DNA from: CALCKU01 sp964571595
Lineage (GTDB): Bacteria > Pseudomonadota > Alphaproteobacteria > Caulobacterales > Maricaulaceae
Length of the DNA: 16,969 nt
Direction of reading: 5' to 3'
Assembly (NCBI GenBank): GCA_964571595.1
Contig: CAZNCJ010000051.1
Location: 1-16,969 of the forward strand
The notes beneath the pieces are model-generated. The model did not search any database and was not told where the DNA came from. It worked only from the letters and a program-made list of their open reading frames with translations. The translations under genes were made by a program, and so were the position numbers. Shown one piece after another: positions 1 through 8,543 of this stretch (its first letter is position 1; each line of letters starts with the position of its first letter).

Positions 1-128
1 CGCTGCGCGGTATCAAAACCTCCGGTCCAATGGCCCCTGAAATTGATATGAGCGGGCAGCGCAAGGGCGATTACGACATTCACGAAGAGCATGTCGATAA
101 AATGATGGCCCAAGAAGCGGCGGAGTAG
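1..128 (+). CDS. 3' end of an unidentified gene (partial)
   Basis: An open frame runs in from the left edge (codons start at position 3) and stops at TAG 126-128, giving 41 visible residues. The tail is hydrophilic and charged, rich in Asp, Glu, His and Met, with no membrane segment and no motif I recognise. A rho-independent terminator follows 20 bases after the stop, which supports this being a genuine gene end on the plus strand. The product cannot be named from this tail. Confidence 0.6.
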   Translation, partial: LRGIKTSGPMAPEIDMSGQRKGDYDIHEEHVDKMMAQEAAE

Positions 129-147
129 CGCTTCACACTAGATTTTG

Positions 148-175
148 AAAAGCCGCCTTTACGGGCGGTTTTTTT
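148..175 (+). terminator. Rho-independent terminator of the left-edge gene
   Basis: The arm GCCGCC (152-157) pairs with GGCGGT (164-169) around a six-base loop. The stem is extended by AAAA pairing with TTTT, and a run of T follows (169-175). It sits 20 bases after the stop codon of the left-edge gene. The A-tract on the 5' side means it could also work weakly in the other direction. Confidence 0.85.
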
Positions 176-234
176 GTGGTGATTATGTTAGGAACCGCCT
201 AGAATTAAGAAGGGTGATATACAAAAACTAGATG

Positions 235-263
235 TTGAGCTGACTGCATCTGATTGCCATTAT
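235..263 (+). promoter_or_regulatory. Possible promoter of the small membrane protein
   Basis: TTGAGC (235-240), a 17-base spacer, then CATTAT (258-263), about 40 bases before the ATG at 305. Each hexamer matches the sigma-70 consensus at four of six places. The preceding gene has its own terminator, so a new promoter is expected around here. Confidence 0.35.
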
Positions 264-304
264 GCGTCTTCTTAACTGGCTTACGCAGGGGAAGGTAAGA
301 GGCG

Positions 305-703
305 ATGACTGAAGCAGACCTAACGGCGCAATTACTGACAAGCACTGGCATGGTGTTTAATATAACCTCGGTTATTTTTGGGATTATCTCCGCCTATATT
401 ATCGGGCTTTACTGGTTTTTAAACAAAAGCAGTGTCGTGCTTAAACTGGTCGCCTTTCTGACATTAACACTCGCCTTAGCCGTTTTGGGGATCGCAATTT
501 TTGGCATAATGCGTCACGCTGAGGGCCTGACACTTGCACTGCGGGAACTGGATAATCTCTCAATTCTCGGCCGCATGGCGATAGAGCCTACGGCAGAAGG
601 GGTGGCCAAATATATAACAACGGGTGTCAGCCTCTTAGGTGTTATTGTTTATGCGGGACTGGCCTATCTCACATTTGGTAAGCGCTGGATAAAAGATCGT
701 TAG
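305..703 (+). CDS. Small three-helix membrane protein, unknown function
   Basis: This encodes 132 residues. Three strongly hydrophobic segments are visible at about residues 16-38, 45-68 and 102-124, separated by a polar stretch around 70-100, so it is an inner-membrane protein. The purine-rich stretch AGGTAAGAGG just before the ATG can serve as ribosome binding site, although it lies close to the start. It stands alone, between a terminator upstream and the convergent lipoprotein gene downstream. I recognise no family, and nothing nearby gives a role. Coding is supported by the clear helix pattern and the ordinary codon use. Confidence 0.7.
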   Translation: MTEADLTAQLLTSTGMVFNITSVIFGIISAYIIGLYWFLNKSSVVLKLVAFLTLTLALAVLGIAIFGIMRHAEGLTLALRELDNLSILGRMAIEPTAEGVAKYITTGVSLLGVIVYAGLAYLTFGKRWIKDR

Positions 704-800
704 AGTGAGCGTAGTAATCTATTTTAGTGATAAAAATTAAATCAAGTTTATCTTTTGGGACGGCTCGATTTTGCATCTAAAAGCTGTATGGAAATACCAT

Positions 801-1433
801 TTAAGGGCAAGTTGGTTCACGTGTAAATAAATTTTTAGAGGTTTCGTAGCTGTGAGGTGAGTGTAAAGCGTTGATGGCTGGTAATGTAACACTCGGAGCC
901 TCATTTTTAAGAAACTCCTTTGCGGCGATAAGATCGATTTCGTTTGGTTGAGAAATTGCAGGCGGCAATATGTCTTCGGTGTAAAAATAGACTTGGCTTT
1001 GTACAGCTCGATTGTGACCTTTATTTAGAGCAATGTTTTGTAATTGTGCACCATTTTTAATGGTATTATAATTCCCAAGAAATGTCACACTGTTTGGCTT
1101 AACCTCAAACGAGATTGTGTTTGAATGAAAGCAAGAGACCCAGTGTTTTTGTTGCGATAAACTATGTATATAATAATGACCTGGCTTTAATGTCGTAAAT
1201 ACGTAATCGCTTTGGTTTTTCTCGAATATAAATTTTACAAGAGAACTACTGGAAAAACTGGGATTGTTAGGTCTTAAATGAAGTTCTTGAAAATGTGGAA
1301 TGAAACCATCCAATTTAACTAAAACGCCCGATTTTGTTCCGCCCTCAACCAAATTAGCTTTTTGTACATCGGTTGTTTCACACCCGAGTACTAACATTGC
1401 TGTTGCTATTAGAGCTGTTTTTTTAAAACCCAT
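801..1433 (-). CDS. Putative outer-membrane lipoprotein, unknown function
   Basis: This encodes 210 residues with a textbook lipoprotein signal: two lysines at 4-5, a hydrophobic core, and the lipobox LVLGC with the lipidated cysteine at 18. Glu follows the cysteine, so by the usual rule it should go to the outer membrane. The mature part (about 35-130) looks like a beta-rich domain. The stretches LKPGHYYIHSL and VKPNSVTFLGNY recall small lipoproteins of the DUF2846 type, in which a PGxY turn is followed by a Y/FLG strand; this is a weak resemblance. GAGGGG five bases before the ATG is a strong ribosome binding site, and the gene has its own promoter. It is visibly more AT-rich than the hopanoid genes, which may point to separate origin. 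The function is unknown. Confidence 0.75.
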   Translation of the reverse strand: MGFKKTALIATAMLVLGCETTDVQKANLVEGGTKSGVLVKLDGFIPHFQELHLRPNNPSFSSSSLVKFIFEKNQSDYVFTTLKPGHYYIHSLSQQKHWVSCFHSNTISFEVKPNSVTFLGNYNTIKNGAQLQNIALNKGHNRAVQSQVYFYTEDILPPAISQPNEIDLIAAKEFLKNEAPSVTLPAINALHSPHSYETSKNLFTREPTCP

Positions 1434-1464
1434 ATTCCCCTCATGATATATAGCTTGTGATTAA

Positions 1465-1493
1465 ATCCTAAGTAGCAACATTTTTAAAGTCAA
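1465..1493 (-). promoter_or_regulatory. Promoter of the lipoprotein gene
   Basis: On the minus strand TTGACT (1488-1493), a 17-base spacer, then TAGGAT (1465-1470). Transcription would begin about 25 bases before the ATG at 1433, leaving room for the GAGGGG ribosome binding site. The -35 matches at five of six places. It makes the lipoprotein gene independent of the hopanoid run upstream. Confidence 0.5.
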
Positions 1494-1573
1494 GTTGGCG
1501 TATATTATTGATTTTTGAAAACTGATTTTGTTATTTATATTGGAAATATGTTATGTCTTGAGCTTACTTGCAT

Positions 1574-2278
1574 TTATAATTTTGTCACTATAGCACCCCT
1601 GCAATCCTCAATAGCCCCCTCTAAAACCTTACATGCCTGCTTGTTCTGCCGACCTAACCGTATCAAATCGGGCAGGTCTTGGGGGCGGCGTATCAACCCC
1701 TTTATCACGGGCCAGATTTGGGTTTCGCCATTGGCGTTCACACCACCCAGCGCGGCTTGCGGCAAGGCTTGATCTGCCGGGTCGAGCACAGCGCGGATGA
1801 TGAGACCGGGTAAATTATGGGCCTTGGCCGCTTGCATGACGGCATAAGTTTCAACATCTACGGCAACCGCTCCGCTTTGCGCGAAGATCCTCGCCTTGGC
1901 TTGGGGGGTTGTGACGGCCTCTTTAACCGAGACAATCGTGCCGGTTTTGGCGTCCGGCAATTGCTGTGAAATTTTCTTATGCCACGCGGGGTCTACAGAG
2001 AGCGTCGCACCTTCCATCATTATGTGGTCAGCCAGAATAAGATCACCGGATTTTATATCTGGGGCGAGGCCGCCGCAGACACCAAAACTGATGAGGCGCG
2101 TGGCGCCTTGTTCGATTAATGCGCGAGCGACCTTGCGCGCGCCCTCTACTGTGCCGCCCGCACAGTCGGTCATTGGAGCGGGCAAGCCTTGGCGTTTGAA
2201 AGTTTTAAGCAGTAGCTTTTCTTCGAGCCGGATGCCCGTCACAAAACCGATTGATTTTAGCGTGAGCGTGTCTCTCAC
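1574..2278 (-). CDS. hpnG: HpnG, adenosylhopane nucleosidase/phosphorylase
   Basis: HpnG belongs to the purine nucleoside phosphorylase/MTA-SAH nucleosidase superfamily and removes adenine from adenosylhopane, giving the ribosylhopane that leads to C35 hopanoids. With the GTG start at 2278 the protein is 234 residues. Seen in it: the phosphorylase glycine motif SFGVCGGLAP (64-73), the VDVETYAV motif (140-147) where the Glu contacts the ribose in this family, and RAVLDPADQ (162-170). The frame is open back to an ATG at 2338, but the extra 20 residues lie inside shc in another frame and look unlike protein, so I prefer GTG, which follows the shc stop by one base (TAA-G-GTG). No strong ribosome binding site precedes it, so translation probably depends on coupling to shc. 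It ends the run. HpnH, which should act just before it, is absent from the window. Confidence 0.9.
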   Translation of the reverse strand: MRDTLTLKSIGFVTGIRLEEKLLLKTFKRQGLPAPMTDCAGGTVEGARKVARALIEQGATRLISFGVCGGLAPDIKSGDLILADHIMMEGATLSVDPAWHKKISQQLPDAKTGTIVSVKEAVTTPQAKARIFAQSGAVAVDVETYAVMQAAKAHNLPGLIIRAVLDPADQALPQAALGGVNANGETQIWPVIKGLIRRPQDLPDLIRLGRQNKQACKVLEGAIEDCRGAIVTKL

Positions 2279-2279
2279 C

Positions 2280-4223
2280 TTACATGCCGTATGCCGGAAC
2301 TTTACTATTACTGGCTTTGAGGTTTTTAAACCGCGCAAGCGCCCAGATCGGGAAAAAGGCGCTATAGCCGTGATAGCGCAGATAGAAAATTCGAGGAAAG
2401 CCTACCGCCGTATGCCAAGGCTCGTCCCATTTACCGTCTGCGTTACGGGATTGCATAATATATTCAATGCCGCGCTGCACAGCCGGATTATCAACTTCGC
2501 CTACCGCCATGAGCCCGAGAACCGCCCATGATGTTTGTGAGGGCGTACTTTCCTTACACTCAGTTTTGCGGTCATCGAAATAGGTCGCCCCGTCTTCGCC
2601 CCAGCCGCCATCAGCGTTTTGACGAGAATAAAGCCAGTCTACGGCCTTGCGGATATAAGGTGCGTCTTGAGGCTCACCCAGCACATTGAGCGCGCAAAGC
2701 ACCGACCATGTGCCGTAAATATAATTCGTGCCCCAGCGCCCATACCAAGACCCGTCTTCTTGCTGTGTATCTTTGAGATATTTCAGGCCTTTGGCGACAA
2801 CAGGATGGGAGGTGTCATGGCCGAGCTGGGCGAGGAAACTTAAGCAGCGCGCACTGACATCTTCTGTGGGCGGGTCAAGCAAAGCGCCGTGATCGGCAAA
2901 AGGGACGTAATTGAGATAGTCTTTATTGTTATCAATATCAAAAGCGCCCCAGCCGCCATTTGTCGACTGCATGCCTAAAATCCATTCTTCGGCGCGCGCA
3001 ATTGATTCTTTATATTTCGGATCCCCTGTGCGGTGCATGGCCATGCCGACAACGGCTGTATCGTCCACATCCGGATAATGGTCATTCCAATATTGAAAAG
3101 CCCAACCGCCGGGGCGAAGATCGGGCGCCTTTTTCGTCCAGTCGCCTTTTACTTCGAGGATTTGGCGATCAATCAACCAATCACAGCCTTTTTCTGCCGC
3201 CTCCACGCTTTGCGAGTTTCCTGCCTCCAGCATGGCATGGGCGGACAGGCATGTATCCCAGACCGGAGAGAGGCAAGGCTGGCAGTAAATCTCGCCGTTA
3301 TCATCTGTGAGCAATTTTTTTAAGGCATCTTTACCCTCAACCATGAGGGTATGGTCTTTGTTATAACCCAGCGCGTCTAACGCCATCACCGCATTGGCCA
3401 TAGCTGGAAAAATCGCGCCCAGCCCGTCTTCCCCGTTCATGCGGGGGACAAAAAAATCAAGCGCTGCCTGAATAGATTTTTTACGGAATTTTTTGGGAAA
3501 GAGAGGTTCGACCTTGCGCAAGACTTTATCGACAATGATAAAAAAATCGCCCAGCCATTTACCGGTGACATTTGTATGGTAATCGGTGACGTTTTCAGGA
3601 TCATTTTTAAACAATTCTCGTACTGTGACATTATTCGGATTACGGGCCACGGGCTTTAAGGCTGCAATAACCAAGAGCGGGGTGACTACTGTGCGTGACC
3701 AATAAGACATTTTATAAATCGTGACAGGAAACCAGTCCGGCATAAGCATAACTTCGACGGGCATGACAGGCACGGCCTTCCAAGGGGCCTGACCAAAGAG
3801 GCATAAGGCATAGCGCGTAAAGACATTGGAACGCTCGGCGCCGCCCGCGGCTAAAACCATCTCGCGGGCCTTGACCATATGAGGGAGGTCAATATCCTCA
3901 CCCGCTAATTTGAGCGCGTAATAGCCTTTAATCGTGGCGGAGATATCCATATCGCCCTTGTGAAAAAGCGGCCAGCCGCCATCAGGGTTTTGAATACGGC
4001 GAAGGTAGACACATATCTTTTCTTGAAGCTCTGTGTCGATTTCGTCCATGTAATGCATGAACATAATATATTCAGCCGGAATGGTGGCATCTGCTTCAAG
4101 CTCAAATAGCCAGTGCCCGTCCTTTTTCTGACGCTTGGCCAAGCCTTCAGAAGAGCTTTGTATCAGCGTTTCAAGCTCTTGCGTAAAATTATCTATCCTG
4201 GGCGCAGTGGCTGAAATTGTCAT
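2280..4223 (-). CDS. shc: Squalene-hopene cyclase (HpnF)
   Basis: The enzyme cyclises squalene to hopene and hopanol at the membrane. At 647 residues it has the usual family length. The catalytic acid motif DVDD is at 385-388 (followed by TA), matching the protonating DXDD of squalene-hopene cyclases as opposed to the VSDCT of lanosterol-type enzymes. QW-type repeats (Q, then GGW or GSW/GKW) are spread along both barrels at about 78-86, 419-429, 487-497, 535-545 and 591-603, with a related GGW at 372-374. The start is fixed by a four-base ATGA overlap with hpnE, implying translational coupling. It takes squalene made by the neighbouring HpnD, HpnC and HpnE, and hpnG follows it. No key residue appears to be missing. 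Confidence 0.98.
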   Translation of the reverse strand: MTISATAPRIDNFTQELETLIQSSSEGLAKRQKKDGHWLFELEADATIPAEYIMFMHYMDEIDTELQEKICVYLRRIQNPDGGWPLFHKGDMDISATIKGYYALKLAGEDIDLPHMVKAREMVLAAGGAERSNVFTRYALCLFGQAPWKAVPVMPVEVMLMPDWFPVTIYKMSYWSRTVVTPLLVIAALKPVARNPNNVTVRELFKNDPENVTDYHTNVTGKWLGDFFIIVDKVLRKVEPLFPKKFRKKSIQAALDFFVPRMNGEDGLGAIFPAMANAVMALDALGYNKDHTLMVEGKDALKKLLTDDNGEIYCQPCLSPVWDTCLSAHAMLEAGNSQSVEAAEKGCDWLIDRQILEVKGDWTKKAPDLRPGGWAFQYWNDHYPDVDDTAVVGMAMHRTGDPKYKESIARAEEWILGMQSTNGGWGAFDIDNNKDYLNYVPFADHGALLDPPTEDVSARCLSFLAQLGHDTSHPVVAKGLKYLKDTQQEDGSWYGRWGTNYIYGTWSVLCALNVLGEPQDAPYIRKAVDWLYSRQNADGGWGEDGATYFDDRKTECKESTPSQTSWAVLGLMAVGEVDNPAVQRGIEYIMQSRNADGKWDEPWHTAVGFPRIFYLRYHGYSAFFPIWALARFKNLKASNSKVPAYGM

Positions 4224-5539
4224 GCTCTCACCTTTGTCTGGACTTTAGATATATCTAATTCTTTTTTGGATTTCATGTCACATTTTTGTGCAAATTCTGC
4301 GGCCTTAAAGCCTGAACGTATAGCGCCCTCAATTGTGGCAGGCAGGCCCGTATCCGTCCAGTCTCCGGCTAGAAATAGATTTTCGAATTCAGACTGCGTG
4401 TCAGGGCGGTAAGTTTCAAGATCGGGTGTTTGGGCTAACGTAGCGCGTTTTTCCTTAATGACGCGGTGCGGCGGTATAGAAGGTTGGGGGCCAAACAGGT
4501 CCGATATATCATTCCACACTGTCTGGGCAAGTTCATGGCTGGGTATATCTAAAAGATCATTTCCCGCCGATATTGTCACAGAAGCGATGTTGTCCCTGAC
4601 AAACACCCATTGCGCTGTCCCGCCTATAAGCCCGATGAGAGGGGCTGGCCAATCGACTTTGAGAGGGGCGTCGAATTTATAATGTAAGTTTACAATAGCG
4701 GAATAGTTAAGCGGGATATCCAACCCCCCTAGAATTTGCGTCGCGGGGGCAGGGGGTAAGGCCAGAATAACACTGTCAGAGCCTGATAGGCTGACTTGGC
4801 CTTGCGTGAAATCAAGCGCGCGAATTGCAGACTTGTCTTTATTCAAAGACTTTAAGCGCCAGCCCAGATTTATATGCACCCCGTGTGATTTTAAAAACGT
4901 AATGGCTGGATCGACAAATGTTTTGGCCAAGCTGTGTTTGGCAATAAGCGGTTTGCAGGCTTTGCCCCCTTTCATGGCCGTTTCACGCAAGACATTGGCC
5001 ATAAGTTTGGCACTCGCCGTTTCGGGAGTCATATTAATGACGGCGACACTTAAGGGATCAAGCAGACGGCTATAGAGCGGATTATCCTGTCTGATATATT
5101 TATCCAGAGTGTCAGCAGGCTTTGCGCGCATGATCTTCATTAAGGATAAATGCTCAAAGATACTGGCATCCGGGACACGGGCGTTCTTATTTAATATCCA
5201 AAAGGGAATAAGGGAGGGGTTAAATTCGATCTCCCATCTTTTTTTATCTTTGATATCGATGAAAGGAAAGATGGCACGTTCTGGACCGATCAGCTGATCT
5301 TTCGCACCGATTATGTCGAGGTAATTCTGAGCGCAATAATTGCCTGATAAAAGCAGATGATTGCCATTATCTATTTCGGCCTCAAGCGTGGTTTCATAAA
5401 ATGAGCGACACCGCCCGCCTGCTTGTGGGGCGGCCTCGTAAAGATGAATATCAGAGCCTTTGATATTATATGAGGAGATGAGCTTAAGTGCGCTGGCCAG
5501 TCCGGCCATGCCTGCGCCGATAATGTGGAATTGCCCCAT
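4220..5539 (-). CDS. hpnE: HpnE, hydroxysqualene dehydroxylase (FAD-dependent)
   Basis: HpnE reduces hydroxysqualene to squalene, the last step of the three-enzyme bacterial squalene route. The 439-residue protein begins at once with an FAD-binding Rossmann fold: the dinucleotide motif GAGMAG at 8-13, with the acidic end of the second strand at HLYEA and then GGRCRSF. The C-terminal FAD-closing motif runs from AGDWTDTGLP to EGAIRSG (about 391-410), as in phytoene-desaturase-like amine oxidoreductases. The last 25 residues are a charged tail. The start codon shares one base with the hpnD stop (TAATG), and the stop overlaps shc (ATGA). Within the superfamily a carotenoid desaturase is the alternative, but the position between hpnD and shc decides for HpnE. 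Confidence 0.95.
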   Translation of the reverse strand: MGQFHIIGAGMAGLASALKLISSYNIKGSDIHLYEAAPQAGGRCRSFYETTLEAEIDNGNHLLLSGNYCAQNYLDIIGAKDQLIGPERAIFPFIDIKDKKRWEIEFNPSLIPFWILNKNARVPDASIFEHLSLMKIMRAKPADTLDKYIRQDNPLYSRLLDPLSVAVINMTPETASAKLMANVLRETAMKGGKACKPLIAKHSLAKTFVDPAITFLKSHGVHINLGWRLKSLNKDKSAIRALDFTQGQVSLSGSDSVILALPPAPATQILGGLDIPLNYSAIVNLHYKFDAPLKVDWPAPLIGLIGGTAQWVFVRDNIASVTISAGNDLLDIPSHELAQTVWNDISDLFGPQPSIPPHRVIKEKRATLAQTPDLETYRPDTQSEFENLFLAGDWTDTGLPATIEGAIRSGFKAAEFAQKCDMKSKKELDISKVQTKVRA

Positions 5540-6474
5540 TAGAAAAATCCGTAGCGCAGTCCAATAAAGAGTTTCTCGAACTTGCGTCCGATTTTAACCA
5601 GCTTGTTTTGTCTATAGAGTGTCTGGGGTTGCCACTGCGCCGCGCGTAGCCGTTTGAGGTTTTGGTAATATACCCGCATCATCACATTCGGGGCGCGCAT
5701 AGCTTCTGATTTGCACACAGACATAGCGGCAATGGCTTTGGCGTAACGTTCTTCAGCGAGACGCCCAAGTTCAGCGCAGACTTTGGGTAAGTCAATATGC
5801 TCGGCCACATCAAGGGGGCTATGCTGATCCATACCGTATTTTGCGAGAAGGTCTTGTGGGAGATAGAGGCGGTTTATTTCGGCATCTTCAGGTACGTCCC
5901 GGATGATATTTGTGAGCTGTAAAGCCTGGCCCAGATGATTGGCGACCTCGCGCCCCTTGGCGTCAGCTTGACCAAATATAGGCACACAGAGCCGACCAAC
6001 CGCCGACGCCACCTTATCACAATATAGTTCAAGAGAGGCCATGTCAGAAATAGCAACTGGTCCGTGGGCGTCCATTTCCATGCCGTCAATTACGGCCTGA
6101 AAGTCAGCTTCTTCTAATTTATAATCCTTTATGGCTTTGGAGAGCACTGTGAGGATGGCCGCCATATTCTCATCATTCGCACTAGGATTGCCATGCGCAT
6201 AGAGGCGGCTAATCGCGTGACGCCAATTATCCAGTTCGCGGCGTTTGTCCTGATCTATGCCGTCCTCATCTACAATATCGTCGACTTCGCGGCAAAAGCC
6301 GTAAACAGCAAAAATCGCTTCGCGGCGTTCCTTGGGTAGAAGGCGCATAGCCCAGAAAAATGACGTCCCCGAAGCCCCGACAATATTACGAATACGCGCG
6401 TGGGCGTCGTCCATATTTAGGGCGTGACTAGGGAGTGGATCGAGTAGGGTATCTGTGGCCAGATGTGTCGTCAT
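5539..6474 (-). CDS. hpnD: HpnD, presqualene diphosphate synthase
   Basis: HpnD condenses two farnesyl diphosphates to presqualene diphosphate, the first step to squalene. The 311-residue protein is an all-helical isoprenoid synthase with both Mg-binding aspartate motifs: DDIVDE at 65-70, and RDVPED at 192-197 followed by NRLYLP. The second motif is the phytoene/squalene synthase signature. The ATG at 6474 overlaps the dxs stop (ATGA). A second ATG at residue 21 would also give a complete fold, but the overlap favours the first. It differs from the other synthase-type protein in this cluster (HpnC) in keeping a full-length form with an intact first motif. A phytoene synthase is the alternative; the linkage to hpnE and shc speaks against it. 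Confidence 0.95.
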   Translation of the reverse strand: MTTHLATDTLLDPLPSHALNMDDAHARIRNIVGASGTSFFWAMRLLPKERREAIFAVYGFCREVDDIVDEDGIDQDKRRELDNWRHAISRLYAHGNPSANDENMAAILTVLSKAIKDYKLEEADFQAVIDGMEMDAHGPVAISDMASLELYCDKVASAVGRLCVPIFGQADAKGREVANHLGQALQLTNIIRDVPEDAEINRLYLPQDLLAKYGMDQHSPLDVAEHIDLPKVCAELGRLAEERYAKAIAAMSVCKSEAMRAPNVMMRVYYQNLKRLRAAQWQPQTLYRQNKLVKIGRKFEKLFIGLRYGFF

Positions 6475-8402
6475 GGTGTGGCGTATATTTTTTGACCAAT
6501 CATATCAGGTCTATATTCAAGATCTGCTTTATTGACCGATAACATATTTAAGGCCGTTGCGACAATATTTTCGGCCATTAATCCGGCATCGATATATTGA
6601 TCTTGGGGTGACCCATGGGCGATAAATTTATCCGGTAAAGTCATCGGGAATATTTTAGCGCCGTTTTGCAATTTACCTGTTTTAGCAAGATGAGCCAGAA
6701 CAGATGCGCCAAAGCCGCCAGAACTACCTTCTTCAAGCGTTATAAGTATCTCGTGGTCTTTAGCCAGTCGCTCAATAAGCAGAGTGTCTAAAGGCTTGGC
6801 AAAACGTGCATCTGCAACAGTTGTGCTAAAGCCATTGGCAGTGAGTGTCTTGGCAGCCTCTAGGGCTTCATAGAGCCGTCCGCCTAAAGACAGAATAGCG
6901 ATTTTAGAGCCTTCTTGGGCTACATAGCCTTTTCCGATTTCAAGCGGTGTGCCTCTGTCTGGGTGCTCTATCCCAAATCCGGCGCCGCGCGGGTAACGAA
7001 AAGCACAAGGCCCGTCATCATAGGCGGCGGCTGTGCTGACCATATGGGTTAGCTCGGCTTCGTTAGATGCTGCCATTATGACCATATTTGGCAGGCAGGA
7101 CAGATAGGCCAGATCAAAACTTCCCGCATGTGTTGCGCCGTCATTTCCGACCAGTCCGGCGCGGTCCATGGCAAAGCGAACAGGCAGGTTTTGCAAGGCC
7201 ACATCATGAATAATCTGATCATAAGCCCGTTGCATAAATGTCGAATAAATTGTGGCAAATGGCTTTAAGCCCTCACAGGCAAGGCCGGCGGCAAATGTCA
7301 CGGCATGTTGCTCGGCAATCCCGACATCAAATGTGCGTTCGGGAAAGGCCTTACCAAATATATCAAGGCCTGTCCCTGAGGGCATGGCGGCTGTGATCGC
7401 GACAATTTTCTCGTCTTTTTTAGCTTCTTCAATCAGGCTTTCGGCAAAGACTTTGGTAAATGTCGGCGTCCCGCTTGCGAGTTTGGGCGCCATTTTGCCT
7501 GTCTCGGGGCAAAACTTGCCCACGGCATGATAGTTTTCTTTATGTGGCTTGCTAAAGGGGTGGCCTTTGCCTTTTTCGGTTATGATATGCAGAAAGACCG
7601 GGCCTATATCTGTGTCACGAATGGCGGCCAGTAGCGGGACAAGGTGATCAAGATTATGACCATCAACGGGGCCGATATAATGACAGCCAAGCTGAGCAAA
7701 CATTGTATCTTTGCTGGCCAAATTTTCTGAAAGTTTAAGGGAGGTGGTTTGATTTAACGTGGCAATAGCTTGCTCTATTTTCGCATTATCCATCAGCCCG
7801 TCACGCGCAACAACAGCATTGAGGTAATTGGTGAGCGCGCCTTCACTGGGCGCAATGGACATCCCATTATCATTTAAGACCACCAGCATTTGGCTCTCAG
7901 ACGCCCCGACATTCAGCAAGGCCTCATAGACCATGCCGCCCGTGGCCGCACCGTCACCTAAAACGCTTATGACTTTAAAGTCTTTTCCACGCTGGTCCCG
8001 CGCAATAGCCATACCAAATCCAGCAGATATAGAAGTTGAACTATGGGCGGTTCCAAAGGGATCAAATTCGGATTCTGAGCGTTTGGTAAACCCGTAAAGC
8101 CCGTCTTTTTGACGAATGGAGCGTATAGCTTCGCGCCGGCCTGTCAGTATTTTATGCGGATAAGTCTGGTGGCTTACATCCCATATGATTTTATCATCAG
8201 GTGTGTTGAAAATATAATGTAAGGCAATGGTAAGCTCTATGGCGCCAAGGCCTGCGCCGAAATGGCCACCTATGCCAGAGACTGCATCTATCATTTCAGC
8301 TCTTAAATCATCAGCCAATCCAGCCAATGATGTCGCGTCGAGTTTGCGAAGGTCTTTGGGTGTCGAAATGCCATCTAGGATAGGTGTCTTCAACTTTTTC
8401 AT
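6471..8402 (-). CDS. dxs: 1-deoxy-D-xylulose-5-phosphate synthase
   Basis: This TPP-dependent cytoplasmic enzyme joins pyruvate and glyceraldehyde 3-phosphate to DXP, the entry to the MEP isoprenoid pathway. It has 643 residues, normal length. Visible landmarks are GGHFG with His47, the TPP/Mg motif GDG at 149-151 with NDN at 177-179, AHSSTSISAG from 119, the catalytic Glu region GIAEQHAV from 361 (Glu364), and DRAGLVGNDGATHAGSFD at 413-430. The block at 74-84 reads WDVSHQTYPHK, where most DXS proteins, including that of E. coli, have Gly in place of this Ser. GGAG five bases before the ATG is a good ribosome binding site, and the gene follows a 141-bp gap after hpnB. The stop overlaps hpnD (ATGA), tying precursor supply to squalene synthesis. 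Whether it is the only dxs of the genome cannot be seen. Confidence 0.97.
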   Translation of the reverse strand: MKKLKTPILDGISTPKDLRKLDATSLAGLADDLRAEMIDAVSGIGGHFGAGLGAIELTIALHYIFNTPDDKIIWDVSHQTYPHKILTGRREAIRSIRQKDGLYGFTKRSESEFDPFGTAHSSTSISAGFGMAIARDQRGKDFKVISVLGDGAATGGMVYEALLNVGASESQMLVVLNDNGMSIAPSEGALTNYLNAVVARDGLMDNAKIEQAIATLNQTTSLKLSENLASKDTMFAQLGCHYIGPVDGHNLDHLVPLLAAIRDTDIGPVFLHIITEKGKGHPFSKPHKENYHAVGKFCPETGKMAPKLASGTPTFTKVFAESLIEEAKKDEKIVAITAAMPSGTGLDIFGKAFPERTFDVGIAEQHAVTFAAGLACEGLKPFATIYSTFMQRAYDQIIHDVALQNLPVRFAMDRAGLVGNDGATHAGSFDLAYLSCLPNMVIMAASNEAELTHMVSTAAAYDDGPCAFRYPRGAGFGIEHPDRGTPLEIGKGYVAQEGSKIAILSLGGRLYEALEAAKTLTANGFSTTVADARFAKPLDTLLIERLAKDHEILITLEEGSSGGFGASVLAHLAKTGKLQNGAKIFPMTLPDKFIAHGSPQDQYIDAGLMAENIVATALNMLSVNKADLEYRPDMIGQKIYATP

Positions 8403-8543
8403 CCCTGCTCCATGTTTTTAAGTGGGGTGCCTTGGTCAGAACATCTAAGGGTATGAAACAATGACACTATCTTATGAAAATTACCAGAGCTGAGTGCATC
8501 ACGTTTAATTTAACTCTACGTAGCTTGCGTTTTAAAACCGGCC

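Noticed and set aside
1574..2338. hpnG starting at ATG 2338
   Set aside because: The extra 20 residues are the shc C-terminal coding region read in another frame; GTG at 2278 right after the shc stop gives the normal family N-terminus.
1896..2531. Plus-strand open frame of 211 codons across hpnG and shc
   Set aside because: It lies antisense to two well-supported enzymes whose motifs are intact, and the translation has no recognisable domain or ribosome binding site.
2960..3323. Overlapping plus-strand frames of 96-116 codons inside shc
   Set aside because: Antisense shadows of shc; Arg/Pro-rich composition and mutually overlapping frames are typical of non-coding readings.
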